This document shows positions 14,819-21,839 of a DNA stretch of 24,919 bases, piece after piece. Below the pieces are notes generated by a model. That model had not been told where the DNA came from. It worked only from the letters and a program-made list of their open reading frames with translations, and did no database searches. The DNA lies in the NCBI GenBank assembly GCA_051960215.1, contig JBQCEN010000166.1, positions 1 through 24,919 on the forward strand, read 5' to 3'. The position numbers and the translations under genes were made by a program. The number at the start of each line of letters is the position of its first letter. Within the stretch, counting starts at the first letter, position 1. Source of the DNA: Pararhizobium_B sp051960215 (GTDB lineage: Bacteria; Pseudomonadota; Alphaproteobacteria; Rhizobiales; Rhizobiaceae).

Positions 14819-15241
14819 ATGGCGTCCGGCGCCGCACCGTTGAAGGCCGTGCTCGAATCGTCGCTCTATGCCGACGACCTTAATGCCGCGGAGCGCTTCT
14901 ACGGCGAGGTGCTCCAGCTCGAGCGGGTCACACGGGTCGAGGACCGGCACGTCTTCTTCCGCTGCGGCGCAGGCATGGTGCTGATCTTCAATCCGGCGGC
15001 GACGACCGAGCCGCCGGCCAATCCCGCCCTGCCCGTGCCCTCGCACGGCGCGAGGGGACAGGGGCACCTCTGTTTCTCCGTCCCGGGCGAGGCGCTCGAC
15101 GGCTGGGTGGAGCGGCTGCAGCGAGCGGGGATTGCGATCGAGGCGGACTTCCGCTGGCCGAACGGCGCGCGCTCGATCTATTTCCGCGACCCCGCCGGCA
15201 ACAGCATCGAATGCGCCGAGCCGCGCCTCTGGGACCTCTGA
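14819..15241 (+). CDS. VOC-superfamily (glyoxalase/bleomycin-resistance fold) protein
   Basis: Small cytosolic protein of 140 residues with the paired beta-alpha-beta-beta-beta fold of the vicinal oxygen chelate superfamily. Landmarks are YADDLNAAERFYGEVLQLE (17-35), GHLCFSV (82-88) and YFRDPAGNSIECAEP (121-135). Compared with glyoxalase I, the two later metal positions are kept (H83 and E131), the first is Glu (E13) instead of His, and the second appears to be lost, so a true glyoxalase I role is doubtful. Dioxygenase-like or binding functions are possible. It sits between rph (23 bases) and rdgB (20 bases) in the same direction and is probably co-transcribed, but nothing here defines a substrate. 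Confidence 0.8.
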   Translation: MASGAAPLKAVLESSLYADDLNAAERFYGEVLQLERVTRVEDRHVFFRCGAGMVLIFNPAATTEPPANPALPVPSHGARGQGHLCFSVPGEALDGWVERLQRAGIAIEADFRWPNGARSIYFRDPAGNSIECAEPRLWDL

Positions 15242-15261
15242 GCGCTCTGAAAGGAAATGCA

Positions 15262-15921
15262 ATGCGCAGGCTCGACACGAAGACGCTGATCGTCGCCAGC
15301 CACAACGCCGGCAAGATTCGGGAAATCCGCGACCTGATCGAGCCGCTCGGCTATCAGGTCGCCTCGGCGGCCGACCTCGCCTTCGCGGAGCCCGAGGAGA
15401 CCGGCACGACCTTCGAGGAGAATGCCGCGATCAAGGCGCTCGCCTCGGCGCAGGCTTCCGGCCTGCCGGCGCTCGCCGACGATTCGGGACTGATGGTCGA
15501 CGCGCTCGGCGGCGACCCCGGCGTCTATACCGCCAACTGGGCGGAGACGGCGGACGGCACGCGCGACTTCCCGATGGCGATGCGGAAGGTCGAGGACGCG
15601 CTCGCCGCGAAAGGCGCGCACGATCCGGCGGACCGGAAGGGCCGCTTCGTCTCCGTCCTCTGCCTCGCCTGGCCGGACGGACATGTGGAGCATTTCCGCG
15701 GTGAGGTCGAAGGCACCATCGTCTGGCCGCCGCGCGGCGACAGGGGCTTCGGCTTCGATCCCGTCTTCCAGCCGGACGGCCATGACATCACCTTCGGCGA
15801 GATGAGCGCCGAGGAGAAGCACGGCTGGAAGCCCGGCGACGCGACGGCGCTCTCGCACCGCGCCCGCGCCTTCAAGCTCTTCGCCGAGAGCTGTCTCCCG
15901 GCGCGAGCGGAGGCGGAATGA
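15262..15921 (+). CDS. rdgB: Non-canonical purine NTP pyrophosphatase (XTP/dITP diphosphatase)
   Basis: Hydrolyses dITP, XTP and ITP to monophosphates, keeping deaminated purines out of DNA and RNA. The 219-residue Ham1/RdgB protein shows the substrate-binding SHNAGK (13-18), the catalytic and metal-binding ADDSGL (72-77), GRFVSVLCLAW (127-137), RGFGFDPVF (161-169) and LSHRARA (197-203). The ATG at 15262 has AAAGGAA upstream (15250-15256) and the expected N-terminus; an in-frame ATG at 15211 lies within the VOC gene. The stop overlaps the hemW start by four bases. rph-rdgB-hemW is a recurrent alphaproteobacterial cluster. Confidence 0.96.
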   Translation: MRRLDTKTLIVASHNAGKIREIRDLIEPLGYQVASAADLAFAEPEETGTTFEENAAIKALASAQASGLPALADDSGLMVDALGGDPGVYTANWAETADGTRDFPMAMRKVEDALAAKGAHDPADRKGRFVSVLCLAWPDGHVEHFRGEVEGTIVWPPRGDRGFGFDPVFQPDGHDITFGEMSAEEKHGWKPGDATALSHRARAFKLFAESCLPARAEAE

Positions 15922-17117
15922 ACGCCAGCCCGGCCATCGGCGGCGCGCGCGCCATCGCCTTCCCGGATCAGGGCGATCCGGGCTTCGGCGTCTATGTCCA
16001 TTGGCCGTTCTGCGCGGCGAAGTGCCCCTATTGCGATTTCAACAGCCATGTCCGCCATCAGCCGGTCGACCAGGCGCGCTTCGCCGCCGCCTTCGCCCGC
16101 GAGATCGCCCATGCGCGGCAGATGAGCGGGCCGCGGACGGTCACCAGCATCTTCCTCGGCGGGGGGACGCCGTCGCTGATGGAACCGGCGACCGTCGCCG
16201 CCGTCCTCGGGGCTGTGGCACAGGCCTGGCACGTGCCGGACGGCATCGAGGTGACGCTCGAAGCGAACCCGTCGAGCGTCGAGGCGGGGCGCTTCCGCGG
16301 CTACCGCGAGGCGGGGGTCAACCGCGTCTCGCTCGGGGTCCAGGCGCTCAACGACCGAGACCTGAGGTTCCTCGGCCGCCTGCATGACGTCGCCGGCGCG
16401 CTGACGGCGATCCGGCTGGCACGCGAGATTTTCCCGCGCATGTCCTTCGACCTGATCTATGCCCGGCCGGACCAGACGGTCGACGCGTGGCGCGCGGAAC
16501 TCGAGGAGGCGATCGGGCTCGCGGCCGACCACCTGTCGCTCTACCAGTTGACGATCGAGGAAGGCACGCCCTTCTACGGCCTGCACAAGGCGGGCAAGCT
16601 GGTCGTGCCGGACGGCGAGCTGTCGGCAGAGCTCTACGAGGCGACGCAGGCGGTCACCGCAGCCCATGGCCTGCCGGCCTACGAGGTCTCCAACCACGCG
16701 CGGCCGGGTGCGGAAAGCCGCCACAACCTCACCTACTGGCGCTACGGCGACTATGCCGGCATCGGCCCCGGCGCCCACGGCCGCCTGACGCGAGGCGGTC
16801 ACAAGTTCGCGACCGCCACCGAACGTGTTCCGGAGCGCTGGCTGGAATTCGTGGAAGCGCGCGGCCACGGCCTCGTCGAATCCGCAGAGCTCGACAGCGA
16901 GGAGCAGGCGGACGAACTGCTGCTCATGGGGCTGCGGCTGCGCGAAGGCGTCGATCTCGCCCGCTGGCAGGCTCTTTCCGGACGCCACCTCGATCCGGAG
17001 CGCGAGGACTTCCTGCTGCGCGAGGGCTTCGTCGAGCGGCTCGGCAACAGCCGGCTGCGCTGCACGCCGGCCGGCATGCTGGTGCTCGACGCGGTCGTCG
17101 CCGACCTCGCGCTCTGA
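15918..17117 (+). CDS. hemW: HemW, radical SAM family heme chaperone (HemN-like)
   Basis: Radical SAM protein of 399 residues. The cluster-binding C-x3-C-x2-C is CAAKCPYC (C32, C36, C39), immediately after VYVHWPF, the HemW-type N-terminus. SAM-binding GGGTPSLM lies at about 78-85, and the C-terminal HemN domain with the conserved NLTYWRYGDYAGIGPGAHG follows. Such proteins were long called coproporphyrinogen III oxidase-like; HemW is thought to bind heme and deliver it to respiratory proteins. The gene begins at ATGA over the rdgB stop and ends seven bases before rsmI, so tight co-expression is expected. True HemN activity is unlikely because HemN has an extra cysteine in its cluster motif and a longer N-terminus. 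Confidence 0.94.
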   Translation: MNASPAIGGARAIAFPDQGDPGFGVYVHWPFCAAKCPYCDFNSHVRHQPVDQARFAAAFAREIAHARQMSGPRTVTSIFLGGGTPSLMEPATVAAVLGAVAQAWHVPDGIEVTLEANPSSVEAGRFRGYREAGVNRVSLGVQALNDRDLRFLGRLHDVAGALTAIRLAREIFPRMSFDLIYARPDQTVDAWRAELEEAIGLAADHLSLYQLTIEEGTPFYGLHKAGKLVVPDGELSAELYEATQAVTAAHGLPAYEVSNHARPGAESRHNLTYWRYGDYAGIGPGAHGRLTRGGHKFATATERVPERWLEFVEARGHGLVESAELDSEEQADELLLMGLRLREGVDLARWQALSGRHLDPEREDFLLREGFVERLGNSRLRCTPAGMLVLDAVVADLAL

Positions 17118-17124
17118 GGCCGCG

Positions 17125-18057
17125 ATGGGAAAGGATCCGTCTCGCGCCGACGAAGACGACACGCCGCGGCAACGGTCCTTCCGCATCGGCGGCACCACGA
17201 TCGCCGCGCGGCCGATCGAGGCCGGCCTCCACCTCGTCGCGACGCCGATCGGCAACCTCGCGGACGTGACGCTGCGGGCGCTGGAGACGCTCGCCGCCGC
17301 CGACATCGTCGCCTGCGAGGACACGCGCGTCACCCGCGTCCTCCTCGACCGCTACGGCATTGCAGTCCGGCCGCGGCCCTATCACGAGCACAATGCGGAG
17401 ACGGCGGGGCCGAAGCTCATCGCCGCGCTTTCGGAAGGCAAGAGCGTCGCGCTCGTCTCCGACGCCGGCACGCCGCTCGTCTCCGATCCGGGCTACCGGC
17501 TCGCCGGTGCGGCGATCGCCGCCGGAAATCGCGTCGTTCCCGTCCCCGGCGCGTCGGCGCCGCTCGCCGCGCTTCTCGCCTCGGGCCTTCCAAACGACAG
17601 CTTCTTCTTCGCCGGCTTCCTGCCGGCGCGCGACAAGGCCCGGCGCGAGCGGCTGCAGGCGCTTTCGGCCGTGCCCGGGACCTTGCTCTTTTTCGAATCG
17701 CCGCATCGGATCGCCGCCACGCTCGAAGCCGCAGGCGCCGTCCTCGGGGCCAACCGGCCGGCGGCCGTCTGCCGGGAACTGACCAAGGCGCACGAGGAGA
17801 CGCGGCGCGGAACGCTCGCCGAGCTCGCGGCGGAATTCGGCGCACGCGACAGCATCCGCGGCGAGATCGTGCTTGCCGTCGGCCCGCCTGCGGCCGGCAC
17901 GGCCGCGCCGGCGGAAGAGGACGTCGAGGCGCTGCTTCGCGCGCGCGCCGAGACGATGCCGCCGGCGATGGCCGCCCGCGAGGCGGCGCGGCAGACCGGT
18001 CTTGACCGGCAGGCCCTCTACCAGCGGCTTCTCGCGATGAAGGACCGGCAGCCGTGA
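17125..18057 (+). CDS. rsmI: 16S rRNA (cytidine(1402)-2'-O)-methyltransferase RsmI
   Basis: Methylates the ribose of C1402 in the ribosomal P site, using S-adenosylmethionine. The tetrapyrrole-methylase fold shows GLHLVATPIGNLAD (34-47), the CEDTR motif (64-68), YHEHN (86-90), SDAGTPLVSDPG (112-123) and VPGAS (140-144); the C-terminal RsmI helical domain ends near residue 310. An N-terminal extension of about 30 residues precedes the core. The start at 17125 lies seven bases after hemW; the frame is open upstream only within hemW. Its stop overlaps the GTG start of yraN, and the rsmI-yraN pairing is widespread in proteobacteria. Confidence 0.96.
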   Translation: MGKDPSRADEDDTPRQRSFRIGGTTIAARPIEAGLHLVATPIGNLADVTLRALETLAAADIVACEDTRVTRVLLDRYGIAVRPRPYHEHNAETAGPKLIAALSEGKSVALVSDAGTPLVSDPGYRLAGAAIAAGNRVVPVPGASAPLAALLASGLPNDSFFFAGFLPARDKARRERLQALSAVPGTLLFFESPHRIAATLEAAGAVLGANRPAAVCRELTKAHEETRRGTLAELAAEFGARDSIRGEIVLAVGPPAAGTAAPAEEDVEALLRARAETMPPAMAAREAARQTGLDRQALYQRLLAMKDRQP

Positions 18058-18422
18058 CCGTCGACGAGGCCGTCCGCCGGCGCAGGAAAGCGGAACGGCG
18101 CGGCCACGGGGCGGAGCGGCTGGCGGCGCTGGCGCTGCGCGCCAAGGGCTTCCGCATCGTCGCGCGGCGCTACCGGACGAAGCTCGGCGAGATCGACATC
18201 ATCGCCCGCAAGGGCGACCTCGTCGCCTTCGTCGAGGTCAAGGCGCGCCGCCTCGAGCAGGCGGCCGTCGACGCCGTCTCCTATTCCGCCCAGGCGCGTA
18301 TCCGGGCGGCAGGCGATCTCTGGCTGTCGCGCCAGCCGGATGCGGCGCGGCTTTCGCTGCGCTACGACATCGTCGCCGTCCGGCCCTGGCGCTGGCCGGT
18401 GCATCTCGCCGACGCCTTCTGA
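18054..18422 (+). CDS. yraN: YraN family (UPF0102) nuclease-like protein
   Basis: Cytosolic protein of 122 residues with a PD-(D/E)XK endonuclease-like core: E21, GEID (45-48) and EVK (61-63) are at the expected positions. The family is related to Holliday-junction resolvase folds, but its biological role is not settled. The GTG start (18054) overlaps the rsmI stop (GTGA), which fixes it and implies translational coupling. Aromatic residues near the C-terminus (RPWRWPVHLADAF) are typical of the alphaproteobacterial versions. It closes the run that begins at rph; a 78-base gap with a possible promoter separates it from gshB. Confidence 0.92.
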   Translation: MTVDEAVRRRRKAERRGHGAERLAALALRAKGFRIVARRYRTKLGEIDIIARKGDLVAFVEVKARRLEQAAVDAVSYSAQARIRAAGDLWLSRQPDAARLSLRYDIVAVRPWRWPVHLADAF

Positions 18423-18434
18423 CGCTTTCGGCCC

Positions 18435-18469
18435 ATTGCGCTTCACGGGCCGCTCGCTCTATGTGAGCG
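18435..18469 (+). promoter_or_regulatory. Candidate gshB promoter with a dyad over the -10
   Basis: ATTGCG (18435-18440) and CTATGT (18459-18464) resemble the rhizobial CTTGAC-N17-CTATAT pattern with an 18-base spacer. A perfect dyad CGCTC-TATGT-GAGCG (18455-18469) covers the -10 region. Confidence 0.3.
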
Positions 18470-18500
18470 TCACCAACCGTCGGGCGGGGAAAGGCTGAAG

Positions 18501-19448
18501 ATGAGCGGACGTTTGCGGATCGCGGTCCAGATGGACCACATCTCGACCATCAGGATCGCCGGGGATTCCACCTTCGCCATGTGCCTGGAAGCACAGGCCC
18601 GCGGCCACGCGCTCTTCCACTACACGCCCGACCGCCTGAGCCTGCGCGACGGCATCGTCTCCGCCCATGTCGAGCCGATGACGGTGCGCGACGAGGAAGG
18701 CAACCACTTCACCCTCGGCGAGGCGGTGCGCACCGATCTCTCGACGATGGACGTCGTGCTCCTGCGCCAGGACCCGCCCTTCGACATGGGCTACATCACC
18801 TCGACGCACCTGCTCGAACGCATCCATCCGAAGACGCTCGTCGTCAACGACCCGGCCTGGGTACGCAACTCGCCCGAGAAGATCTTTGTCACGGAATTCC
18901 CCGACCTGATGCCGGAGACGCTGATCACCCGCGACCGCCGCGAGATCGAGCGCTTCCGCGCCGAGATGGGCGACGTCATCCTGAAGCCGCTCTACGGCAA
19001 TGGCGGGGCCGGCGTGTTCCACTCGACGCGCGACGACCGCAACCTCACCTCGCTTCTCGAGATGTTCGAGCAACTTTTCCGCGAGCCGATCATTGTCCAG
19101 AAATACCTGCCGGCGGTGCGCAAGGGCGACAAGCGGATCATCCTCGTCGACGGCGAACCGGTCGGCGCGATCAACCGCGTGCCCGCCGAGCACGATGCGC
19201 GCTCCAACATGCATGTCGGCGGCCGGGCCGAGGCGAGCGAGCTGACGTCGCGCGACCTCGAGATTTGCCGGCGGATCGGGCCGGCGCTGAAGGAACGCGG
19301 CTTCCTCTTCGTCGGCATCGACGTCATCGGCGACGTCATGACGGAGATCAACGTCACCTCGCCGACCGGTATCCGCGAGGTCCGCAACTTTGGCGGCGCC
19401 GATATCGCCTCGCTCCTGTGGAACGTCATCGAAGAAAAGCGCGGCTGA
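18501..19448 (+). CDS. gshB: Glutathione synthetase
   Basis: ATP-grasp ligase that joins gamma-glutamylcysteine and glycine to make glutathione. The 315-residue length matches the proteobacterial enzyme. The N-terminus has AVQMDHISTIRIAGDSTF (8-25), followed by LLRQDPPFDMGYI (87-99), the ATP-binding lysine K162 in LKPLYGNGGAGVF (161-173), and the metal/phosphate-binding MTEINVTSPTG (280-290) with E282 and N284. An AAAGG site precedes the ATG. It follows rsmI-yraN, a familiar alphaproteobacterial order, and is followed by comM after a 201-base gap containing a LexA-like box. Confidence 0.97.
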   Translation: MSGRLRIAVQMDHISTIRIAGDSTFAMCLEAQARGHALFHYTPDRLSLRDGIVSAHVEPMTVRDEEGNHFTLGEAVRTDLSTMDVVLLRQDPPFDMGYITSTHLLERIHPKTLVVNDPAWVRNSPEKIFVTEFPDLMPETLITRDRREIERFRAEMGDVILKPLYGNGGAGVFHSTRDDRNLTSLLEMFEQLFREPIIVQKYLPAVRKGDKRIILVDGEPVGAINRVPAEHDARSNMHVGGRAEASELTSRDLEICRRIGPALKERGFLFVGIDVIGDVMTEINVTSPTGIREVRNFGGADIASLLWNVIEEKRG

Positions 19449-19530
19449 CGCAAGCGCCTGACTCCTCGGCGTGAAAGCCGTTCCCGTTCCGCCACCATAC
19501 ACAAGCCGTCCACAGCCTGTGCAGGTGCGC

Positions 19531-19545
19531 GTTCCATTCCTGTTC
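19531..19545 (+). promoter_or_regulatory. Candidate LexA (SOS) box upstream of comM
   Basis: GTTC-CATTCCT-GTTC fits the alphaproteobacterial LexA operator GTTC-N7-GTTC exactly. It lies 105 bases before the comM start, next to TTGTTT (19546-19551), a possible -35. Confidence 0.5.
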
Positions 19546-19556
19546 TTGTTTTATTC

Positions 19557-19578
19557 TCTCAACCATGCTTAGTTGAGA
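19557..19578. repeat. Inverted repeat between the LexA-like box and comM
   Basis: TCTCAAC (19557-19563) and GTTGAGA (19572-19578) are perfect inverted copies around an eight-base loop. No T-run follows on either strand, so it is not an obvious terminator. Confidence 0.5.
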
Positions 19579-19649
19579 ACTCGAACAATGATCGCAGGGG
19601 TGGCGCTCCGCGATCGGAGAGGATGAAACGGCGACAGGGGGACGATCCG

Positions 19650-21182
19650 ATGGTGGCGCGGGTGAGGACGGTCGCGTTCCAGGGCATCGAGGCGGTTTCC
19701 GTCGATGTGCAGGTCATGGTGGCGCCAGGCAAGGTCGGCATGCACATCGTCGGCCTGCCGGACAAGGCGGTGGCGGAAAGCCGCGAGCGCGTCCAGGCGG
19801 CGCTGCACGCCTCCGGCCTGGCGCTGCCCGCAAAGAAGGTCACGGTCAACCTCGCGCCGGCCGATCTGCCGAAGGAAGGCAGCCATTTCGACCTGCCGAT
19901 CGCGCTCGGGCTGATGGCGGCTCTCGGCGCGATCCCGGGCGACGCTCTCGACGCGTATGTCGTGCTCGGCGAGCTGTCGCTCGACGGCACCATCACGCCC
20001 GTTGCCGGCGTCCTTCCCGCCGCGATCGCGGCCAATGCGGAGGAGCGCGGGCTGATCTGCCCGGCCGACAGCGGGCCGGAAGCGGCCTGGGCCGGGCGCG
20101 ACATCGACATTCTCGCGCCGCGCAGCCTCATCGCGATGGCGAACCATTTCCGCGGCACGCAGGTGCTGTCGCGGCCGGAGCCGGCGATGCGCGCCGGGCC
20201 GGCCGACTTGCCCGACCTTGCGGACATCAAGGGCCAGGAGAGCGCCAAACGGGCGCTCGAAGTCGCGGCGGCGGGCGGTCACAACCTGCTGATGGTCGGC
20301 CCGCCCGGCTCCGGCAAGTCGATGCTCGCCGCGCGCCTGCCGTCGATCCTGCCGCCGCTTTCGCCGGCGGAGCTGCTCGAGGTCTCGATGATCCATTCGA
20401 TCGCCGGCCAGCTTGCCGGCGGCAAGCTCTCCGACCGGCGGCCGTTCCGCACGCCGCACCATTCCGCCTCGATGGCGGCGATGGTCGGCGGCGGCTTCCG
20501 GGCGCGGCCGGGCGAGGTCTCGCTTGCGCATCGCGGCGTCCTCTTCCTCGACGAGTTCCCCGAGTTCACGCCGCAGGTGCTCGATTCGCTGCGCCAGCCG
20601 CTCGAGACCGGGGAATGCGTGATCGCGCGGGCCAACCACCGGGTGAGCTATCCGGCGACGATCCAGCTCATCGCCGCCATGAACCCATGTCGCTGCGGCA
20701 TGGCCGGCGAACCCGGGCACAGCTGCGCGCGCGGCCCGCGCTGCCAGGCCGACTACCAGGCGCGGATCTCGGGGCCGCTGATGGACCGCATCGACCTCAG
20801 GATCGACGTGCCGGCCGTCTCGGCGGCCGATCTCATCCGTCCGGCGCCGGCCGAACCCAGCCGCGACGTCGCCGTCCGCGTCGCCCGGGCGCGCGACCGG
20901 CAGAAGGAGCGCTTCCTCCGTGCCGGCTTCCCTGCGCTCGGCACGAACGCCCAGGCCTCGACGACGCTCATCGAGAAGATCGCCGAGCCGAACGCCGGCG
21001 GTCTGGCGCTGCTCCGCGACGCGGCGGAGAAGATGAAATTCTCCGCGCGGGCCTATCATCGGGTCCTGAAGGTCGCGCGCACGCTCGCCGATCTCGACGA
21101 TTCCACCACCGTCGGCCGCATCCACCTCGCCGAGGCAATCTCCTACCGCATGGCCGGTGAGCGGCTGACGGCGGCGGCCTGA
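19650..21182 (+). CDS. comM: YifB/ComM family Mg-chelatase-like AAA+ ATPase
   Basis: Hexameric helicase-like ATPase of 510 residues, related to ComM, which promotes branch migration during integration of incoming DNA. The N-terminal ChlI-like domain covers about 1-175; the Mg-chelatase AAA+ domain follows with Walker A VGPPGSGKS (216-224), Walker B GVLFLDEFPEF (296-306), a cysteine cluster C347/C349/C359/C365 (NPCRCG and nearby), and the sensor region SGPLMDRIDL (374-383). The C-terminal helical domain ends near 505. The ATG at 19650 is preferred to one nine codons upstream because an AGGGGG run precedes it at the right distance. The LexA-like box upstream suggests DNA-damage control. Confidence 0.94.
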   Translation: MVARVRTVAFQGIEAVSVDVQVMVAPGKVGMHIVGLPDKAVAESRERVQAALHASGLALPAKKVTVNLAPADLPKEGSHFDLPIALGLMAALGAIPGDALDAYVVLGELSLDGTITPVAGVLPAAIAANAEERGLICPADSGPEAAWAGRDIDILAPRSLIAMANHFRGTQVLSRPEPAMRAGPADLPDLADIKGQESAKRALEVAAAGGHNLLMVGPPGSGKSMLAARLPSILPPLSPAELLEVSMIHSIAGQLAGGKLSDRRPFRTPHHSASMAAMVGGGFRARPGEVSLAHRGVLFLDEFPEFTPQVLDSLRQPLETGECVIARANHRVSYPATIQLIAAMNPCRCGMAGEPGHSCARGPRCQADYQARISGPLMDRIDLRIDVPAVSAADLIRPAPAEPSRDVAVRVARARDRQKERFLRAGFPALGTNAQASTTLIEKIAEPNAGGLALLRDAAEKMKFSARAYHRVLKVARTLADLDDSTTVGRIHLAEAISYRMAGERLTAAA

Positions 21183-21246
21183 GGCGCGCGAGCCGGCGAA
21201 GGAAGACGACGACGCGTTGCGGTGAGATGCTGCGACAGCCGCCAGC

Positions 21247-21747
21247 TCAACCGCGGCCGGTCGAGCCGAAGCCGCCACTGCCGCGCGGGGTTGCAGAGGC
21301 TTCCTGCCGTTCCTCGACGGTGGCCTGCACGACGGGGGCGATCACCATCTGCGCGATGCGGTCGCCGCGGATGATCGTGAAGGGGCCGTCGCCGAGATTG
21401 ATCAGCAGCACCTTCACCTCGCCGCGGTAGTCGGCGTCGACGGTGCCGGGCGTATTGAGGCAGGTGACGCCATGGCGCATGGCGAGGCCCGAGCGGGGGC
21501 GCACCTGCCCCTCCAAACCCGCCGGGATCTCGAAGACGAAACCGGTTGGGACGAGGGCCCGCGCGCCCGGCGCGATGACGAGCGGCTCCTCCGCGGGAAC
21601 GGCTGCGCGCAGGTCCATGCCCGCCGCACCCGCCGTCTCGTAAGCCGGCAGGGCGAGGCCGTCGCCGTGGGGAAGGCGAATGAGGCCAAGCAATGGGACG
21701 GAAGCGGGCGCGTTCTTCGGCATGGCGACAGCAGCTTGAATCGGCAT
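21247..21747 (-). CDS. dut: dUTP diphosphatase
   Basis: Trimeric enzyme that hydrolyses dUTP to dUMP and pyrophosphate, preventing uracil incorporation and feeding thymidylate synthesis. All five family motifs are present: AGMDLRA (42-48), RPRSGLA (83-89), GTVDADYRGE (101-110) with catalytic D104, GDRIAQMVI (128-136) and the flexible C-terminal arm RGSGGFGSTG (155-164). The start is uncertain: the ATG at 21747 gives 166 residues, and the ATG at 21723 (codon 9) gives 158, closer to the usual size; neither has a good ribosome binding site. It is convergent with comM (64 bases) and divergent from prfC (92 bases). Confidence 0.95.
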   Translation of the reverse strand: MPIQAAVAMPKNAPASVPLLGLIRLPHGDGLALPAYETAGAAGMDLRAAVPAEEPLVIAPGARALVPTGFVFEIPAGLEGQVRPRSGLAMRHGVTCLNTPGTVDADYRGEVKVLLINLGDGPFTIIRGDRIAQMVIAPVVQATVEERQEASATPRGSGGFGSTGRG

Positions 21748-21839
21748 CGCGCCATGTTGCCGGGCGGCCGAGCCCGGTCAATTGCATGGGCCGCCGCAAA
21801 GCGATAGAAGACCCGCCGTTCAACAGGATTTTCATCGGC

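Noticed and set aside
14819..15241. Calling the VOC gene lactoylglutathione lyase (gloA) because mgsA and gshB are in the window
   Set aside because: Only two of the four glyoxalase I metal ligands are recognisable, and the gene is not next to mgsA.
21782..21808. A sigma-70 promoter for prfC
   Set aside because: TTGCAT and GATAGA are separated by only 15 bases and the -10 match is moderate; not strong enough to annotate.
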